Source: Alphaproteobacteria bacterium (GTDB taxonomy: Bacteria > Pseudomonadota > Alphaproteobacteria > UBA6615). Taken from it: a stretch of 6,834 nucleotides of DNA. The stretch covers positions 1 through 6,834 of the forward strand of contig JABDJY010000133.1 of the NCBI GenBank assembly GCA_013003285.1. The letters are read 5' to 3'. The notes beneath the pieces are model-generated. The model had not been told where the DNA came from. It saw nothing but the letters and a program-made list of their open reading frames with translations, and did no database searches. The position numbers and the translations under genes are program-made. Shown in pieces: positions 5,508 through 6,834 of the stretch (its first letter is position 1; each line of letters begins with the position of its first letter).

Positions 5508-5720
5508 TTATCCGCCGGTGGCCGGGCCGGCCTGTTGTTTCGAGGGGCAATGCACATCGCCGTAGGAACAGAATACGCAGCAATCGCCGGATAGAGGTTT
5601 GAGGGTTTTGCTGCACGAGCGACAATCATAGAAAACCTGTCACAAGTCGGCCGGCATGATCTCCGGCTGTGTGTGCCCGCAATGGGGACAGGTGATTGTC
5701 GATTCCAGAATAACGCTCAT
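5508..5720 (-). CDS. GDCCVxC-type small Cys-rich protein, probable selenoprotein with in-frame TGA (Sec27)
   Basis: Reading the minus strand from ATG 5720 gives 70 codons to TAA, with one in-frame TGA at codon 27. The predicted protein begins MSVILESTITCPHCG and continues HTQPEIMPADL, then U27, QVFYDCRSC, SKTLKPLSGDCCVFCSYGDVHC, and ends in a Pro/Gly-rich tail. It has eight cysteines: C11xxC14, C33xxC36, C47-C48-xx-C51 and C58. The block GDCCVFCSYG identifies a small family which, as I recall, NCBI calls 'GDCCVxC domain-containing (seleno)protein'; its Cys forms have MPTDxCQFFYEC where this gene has MPADL-TGA-QVFYDC. So the TGA replaces a conserved Cys, as expected for selenocysteine. The family's function is unknown; the cysteines suggest metal binding or redox chemistry. 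The ATG overlaps the moaE stop (ATGA), so translation is coupled. The alternative is a TGC-to-TGA nonsense mutation, but the sequence after the TGA is fully conserved in frame. Confidence 0.82.
5604..5637 (-). promoter_or_regulatory. SECIS-like hairpin just downstream of the TGA
   Basis: In the mRNA, counted from the base after UGA, GGUUUU (nt 3-8) pairs with AAAACC (nt 31-36). Inside, GUCGC (17-21) faces GCAGC (26-30) with four pairs, one of them G-U, and a C/A mismatch, closing a UCGU tetraloop at nt 22-25. An 8-base bulge lies on the 5' side. The loop distance and its GU resemble bacterial SECIS elements, which sit within the coding region right after the UGA. Drawn by hand without energy calculation. 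Confidence 0.42.
5640..5642 (-). other. In-frame TGA, probable selenocysteine codon
   Basis: Codon 27 of the small gene reads TGA on the minus strand. Family Cys homologues as I recall them have a cysteine at this place, between MPTD and QFFYEC. The downstream frame keeps all remaining family motifs through to a TAA stop, which is what recoding rather than decay predicts. Confidence 0.78.
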
Positions 5721-6199
5721 TCGGCCGCCCGATCGGGCTTGGCCTGCCACCGTGCGGCGGCGGCATCGTCGCTGGCGCGGCTATCGACCCAGTCTTCGCC
5801 GGCCTCGGTTTCTTCCAGCTTCCAAAAGGGCGCTTCGGTCTTGAGCCAATCCATCAGGAAGTTACAGCTATCGAACGCATCCTGCCGGTGAGCAGCGGCG
5901 CAGGCGACAAGAACGATTTGCGCGCCGGGTTCGAGCCGTCCGTAGCGGTGAATAATCAGGCTGGCCTCCAGGGGCCAGCGCGCGTTGGCCTGGGCCTCGA
6001 TGTCGCCGAGCTTCTTCTCCGTCATCGCCGGATAATGCTCCAGGGTCATGGCCCGCAAGGCGGGTTCGGCGTTATCGGGCCCGACCAGATCGCGCACCAG
6101 GCCGACGAAACTGACAATGCCGCCAATGCCGTGATTGCCTGCCGCTAAGGCGGCGAGCTCCGCGCTGACGTCGAAATCTTCCTGTTGAACCTTAATCAT
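5717..6199 (-). CDS. moaE: Molybdopterin synthase catalytic subunit MoaE
   Basis: MoaE is the large subunit of molybdopterin synthase, which puts two sulfurs from MoaD thiocarboxylate onto cyclic pyranopterin monophosphate to make molybdopterin. The protein has 160 residues, near the usual 150. Motifs in order are FVGLVRD (31-37), LEHYPAM (53-59), IIHRYGRLEPG (82-92), AHRQDAFDSCNFLMDWLKTEAPFWKLE (103-129). K120 and K127 match the catalytic lysines K119 and K126 of the E. coli enzyme. The C-terminal tail after EDW is a little long and Ala-rich. It starts 18 bases after moaD, with no clear ribosome site, so it probably depends on coupling. Its TGA stop overlaps the ATG of the following small Cys-rich gene (ATGA). 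Confidence 0.95.
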   Translation of the reverse strand: MIKVQQEDFDVSAELAALAAGNHGIGGIVSFVGLVRDLVGPDNAEPALRAMTLEHYPAMTEKKLGDIEAQANARWPLEASLIIHRYGRLEPGAQIVLVACAAAHRQDAFDSCNFLMDWLKTEAPFWKLEETEAGEDWVDSRASDDAAAARWQAKPDRAAE

Positions 6200-6217
6200 G
6201 GTGCCAGACTAGCATTT

Positions 6218-6469
6218 TCAGCCGCCGGTTACGGGCGGGAAAAATGCCACCTCGTCGTTGTTCGACAGTTTGTGATCGAAAGGGACGTACTCATAATTAA
6301 CCGCGGCGCGGATAACCTGCGGTTCGGCGAAACCCTTGGCATAGCCGGGGCCTTTGGCGGTCAGGTAGCCCACCAAATCGTCGATCGTGGTGACATCGGC
6401 AGGTAGGTCGAACTCCTCCGCGGCGACCCCGATCCGCTGGCGCAGCCAGGCAAAATATAGAATTTTCAT
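6218..6469 (-). CDS. moaD: Molybdopterin synthase sulfur-carrier subunit MoaD
   Basis: MoaD is a ubiquitin-fold protein whose C-terminal glycine is activated by MoeB and turned into the thiocarboxylate sulfur donor for MoaE. The 83-residue protein has the family length, begins MKILYFAWLRQRIG, has the central helix TIDDLVGYLTAKGP and VNYEYVPFDHKLSNNDEVAFFPPVTGG, and ends with the essential Gly-Gly. GGAAG (6477-6481) stands 7 bases before the ATG. Its ATG overlaps the moeA stop (ATGA) and moaE follows after 18 bases, so the synthase subunits are produced together. Confidence 0.96.
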   Translation of the reverse strand: MKILYFAWLRQRIGVAAEEFDLPADVTTIDDLVGYLTAKGPGYAKGFAEPQVIRAAVNYEYVPFDHKLSNNDEVAFFPPVTGG

Positions 6470-6834
6470 CGGCTCACTTCCGTGAATGGCAGGAAATCCA
6501 CCATCGTTCCCACCGTCAATTGGGTCATATCCTCGGATAATTCAACAAGCCCGTCCGCCTCGACCAGCGAGGTGAGGATTCCGGCGCCCTCGCGCGGGAA
6601 CTTGTGGGCCACCAGATTACCATCGTCGCCGGCCACCAGCCGCACCCGCACATATTCGCGCCGCGCCAGCTTCTTGGTATGTTCGAACCCGGCCCGGACC
6701 TTGTACAAATGGGGCACCAAGTCGCTCGCGCCGGCCAGCCGCAACAGCGCCGGTCGGGCCAGCCGTAGGAACGTTACCATCATCGCCGCCGGATTGCCCG
6801 GCAGGCCCACAAAGGCCATGCCGCCGATCTGGCC
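6466..6834 (-). CDS. moeA: Molybdopterin molybdotransferase MoeA, C-terminal part (5' end outside the window)
   Basis: MoeA inserts molybdate into adenylated molybdopterin to form the molybdenum cofactor. The last 122 residues are visible and the frame is open to the window edge. GQIGGMAFVGLPGNPAAMMVTF contains the GLPGNP motif at the end of the molybdopterin-binding domain. The remaining roughly 90 residues (RREYVRVRL, then GAGILTSLVEADGLVEL and GTMVDFLPF) form the C-terminal beta-barrel domain IV typical of MoeA. The internal Met at 6819 is not a start, since homology continues before it. The stop overlaps moaD by four bases. The rest of the enzyme and the operon promoter lie to the right of the window. 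A Glp-type paralogue cannot be excluded. Confidence 0.92.
   Translation of the reverse strand, partial: GQIGGMAFVGLPGNPAAMMVTFLRLARPALLRLAGASDLVPHLYKVRAGFEHTKKLARREYVRVRLVAGDDGNLVAHKFPREGAGILTSLVEADGLVELSEDMTQLTVGTMVDFLPFTEVSR

Noticed and set aside
5096..5629. Minus-strand open frame antisense to the end of ilvE and overlapping the small Cys-rich gene
   Set aside because: It reads through the terminator and has no recognisable domain; ilvE on the plus strand has clear catalytic motifs.
5453..5716. Apparent 260-base non-coding gap or decayed gene between ilvE and moaE
   Set aside because: The minus strand carries a coherent 70-codon frame with conserved Cys motifs on both sides of a single TGA. 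Recoding explains this better than decay, and there are no other frame breaks.
6817..6819. ATG as start of a short MoeA-like protein
   Set aside because: The upstream residues (GQIGG) fit MoeA and the frame stays open to the window edge, so this Met is internal to a longer gene.

Overview
The window reads as ordinary chromosomal DNA of a GC-rich alphaproteobacterium, probably Rhodospirillales-like. The evidence is the gene content, the protein style and a PetP/PetR-type regulator neighbourhood next to ilvE. No insertion sequence, prophage, CRISPR array, tRNA or rRNA is visible. Coding density is very high, and no stretch over 300 bases lacks a gene once a small gene interrupted by TGA at 5508-5720 is recognised.

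Layout from left to right. (1) Plus strand, 1-1276: the 3' end of proC (pyrroline-5-carboxylate reductase), a TetR-type regulator and a CsaA-like tRNA-binding protein. (2) Minus strand, 3304 to 1287: an OmpR/PetR-type response regulator whose end overlaps the start of an EnvZ-type sensor kinase, so the pair is co-translated. (3) Plus strand, 3440-3943: a flavin reductase-like flavoprotein. It converges with a minus-strand MarR/PetP-type regulator (4446 to 3940), and the two genes share a TTAA as both stop codons. (4) Plus strand, 4550-5452: ilvE, branched-chain aminotransferase, divergent from the MarR gene and closed by a strong bidirectional terminator. (5) Minus strand, 6834 to 5508: a tight operon with the C-terminal part of moeA, then moaD, moaE and a 70-residue cysteine-rich gene. 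Consecutive genes overlap by ATGA at moeA/moaD and at moaE/small gene. The operon makes the molybdenum cofactor: MoaD and MoaE form molybdopterin synthase, and MoeA inserts molybdate.

The most interesting item is that last small gene. Its frame is open from ATG to TAA except for one TGA at codon 27. It carries CxxC, CxxC and GDCCVFC motifs of a small protein family which, as I recall, NCBI names 'GDCCVxC domain-containing (seleno)protein'. The TGA sits where I recall Cys members having cysteine (MPTDxC-Q-FFYEC against MPADL-TGA-QVFYDC here). A hairpin able to act as a bacterial SECIS lies just after it. The best reading is a selenoprotein translationally coupled to molybdopterin synthase; standard gene callers would miss or split it.

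A second item is regulatory. An 18-base motif beginning CATTGTG occurs in both divergent intergenic regions around the PetR/PetP-type genes: as a good inverted repeat before petR/flavin reductase, and overlapping the predicted -10 of ilvE. This suggests one regulator acting at both sites.
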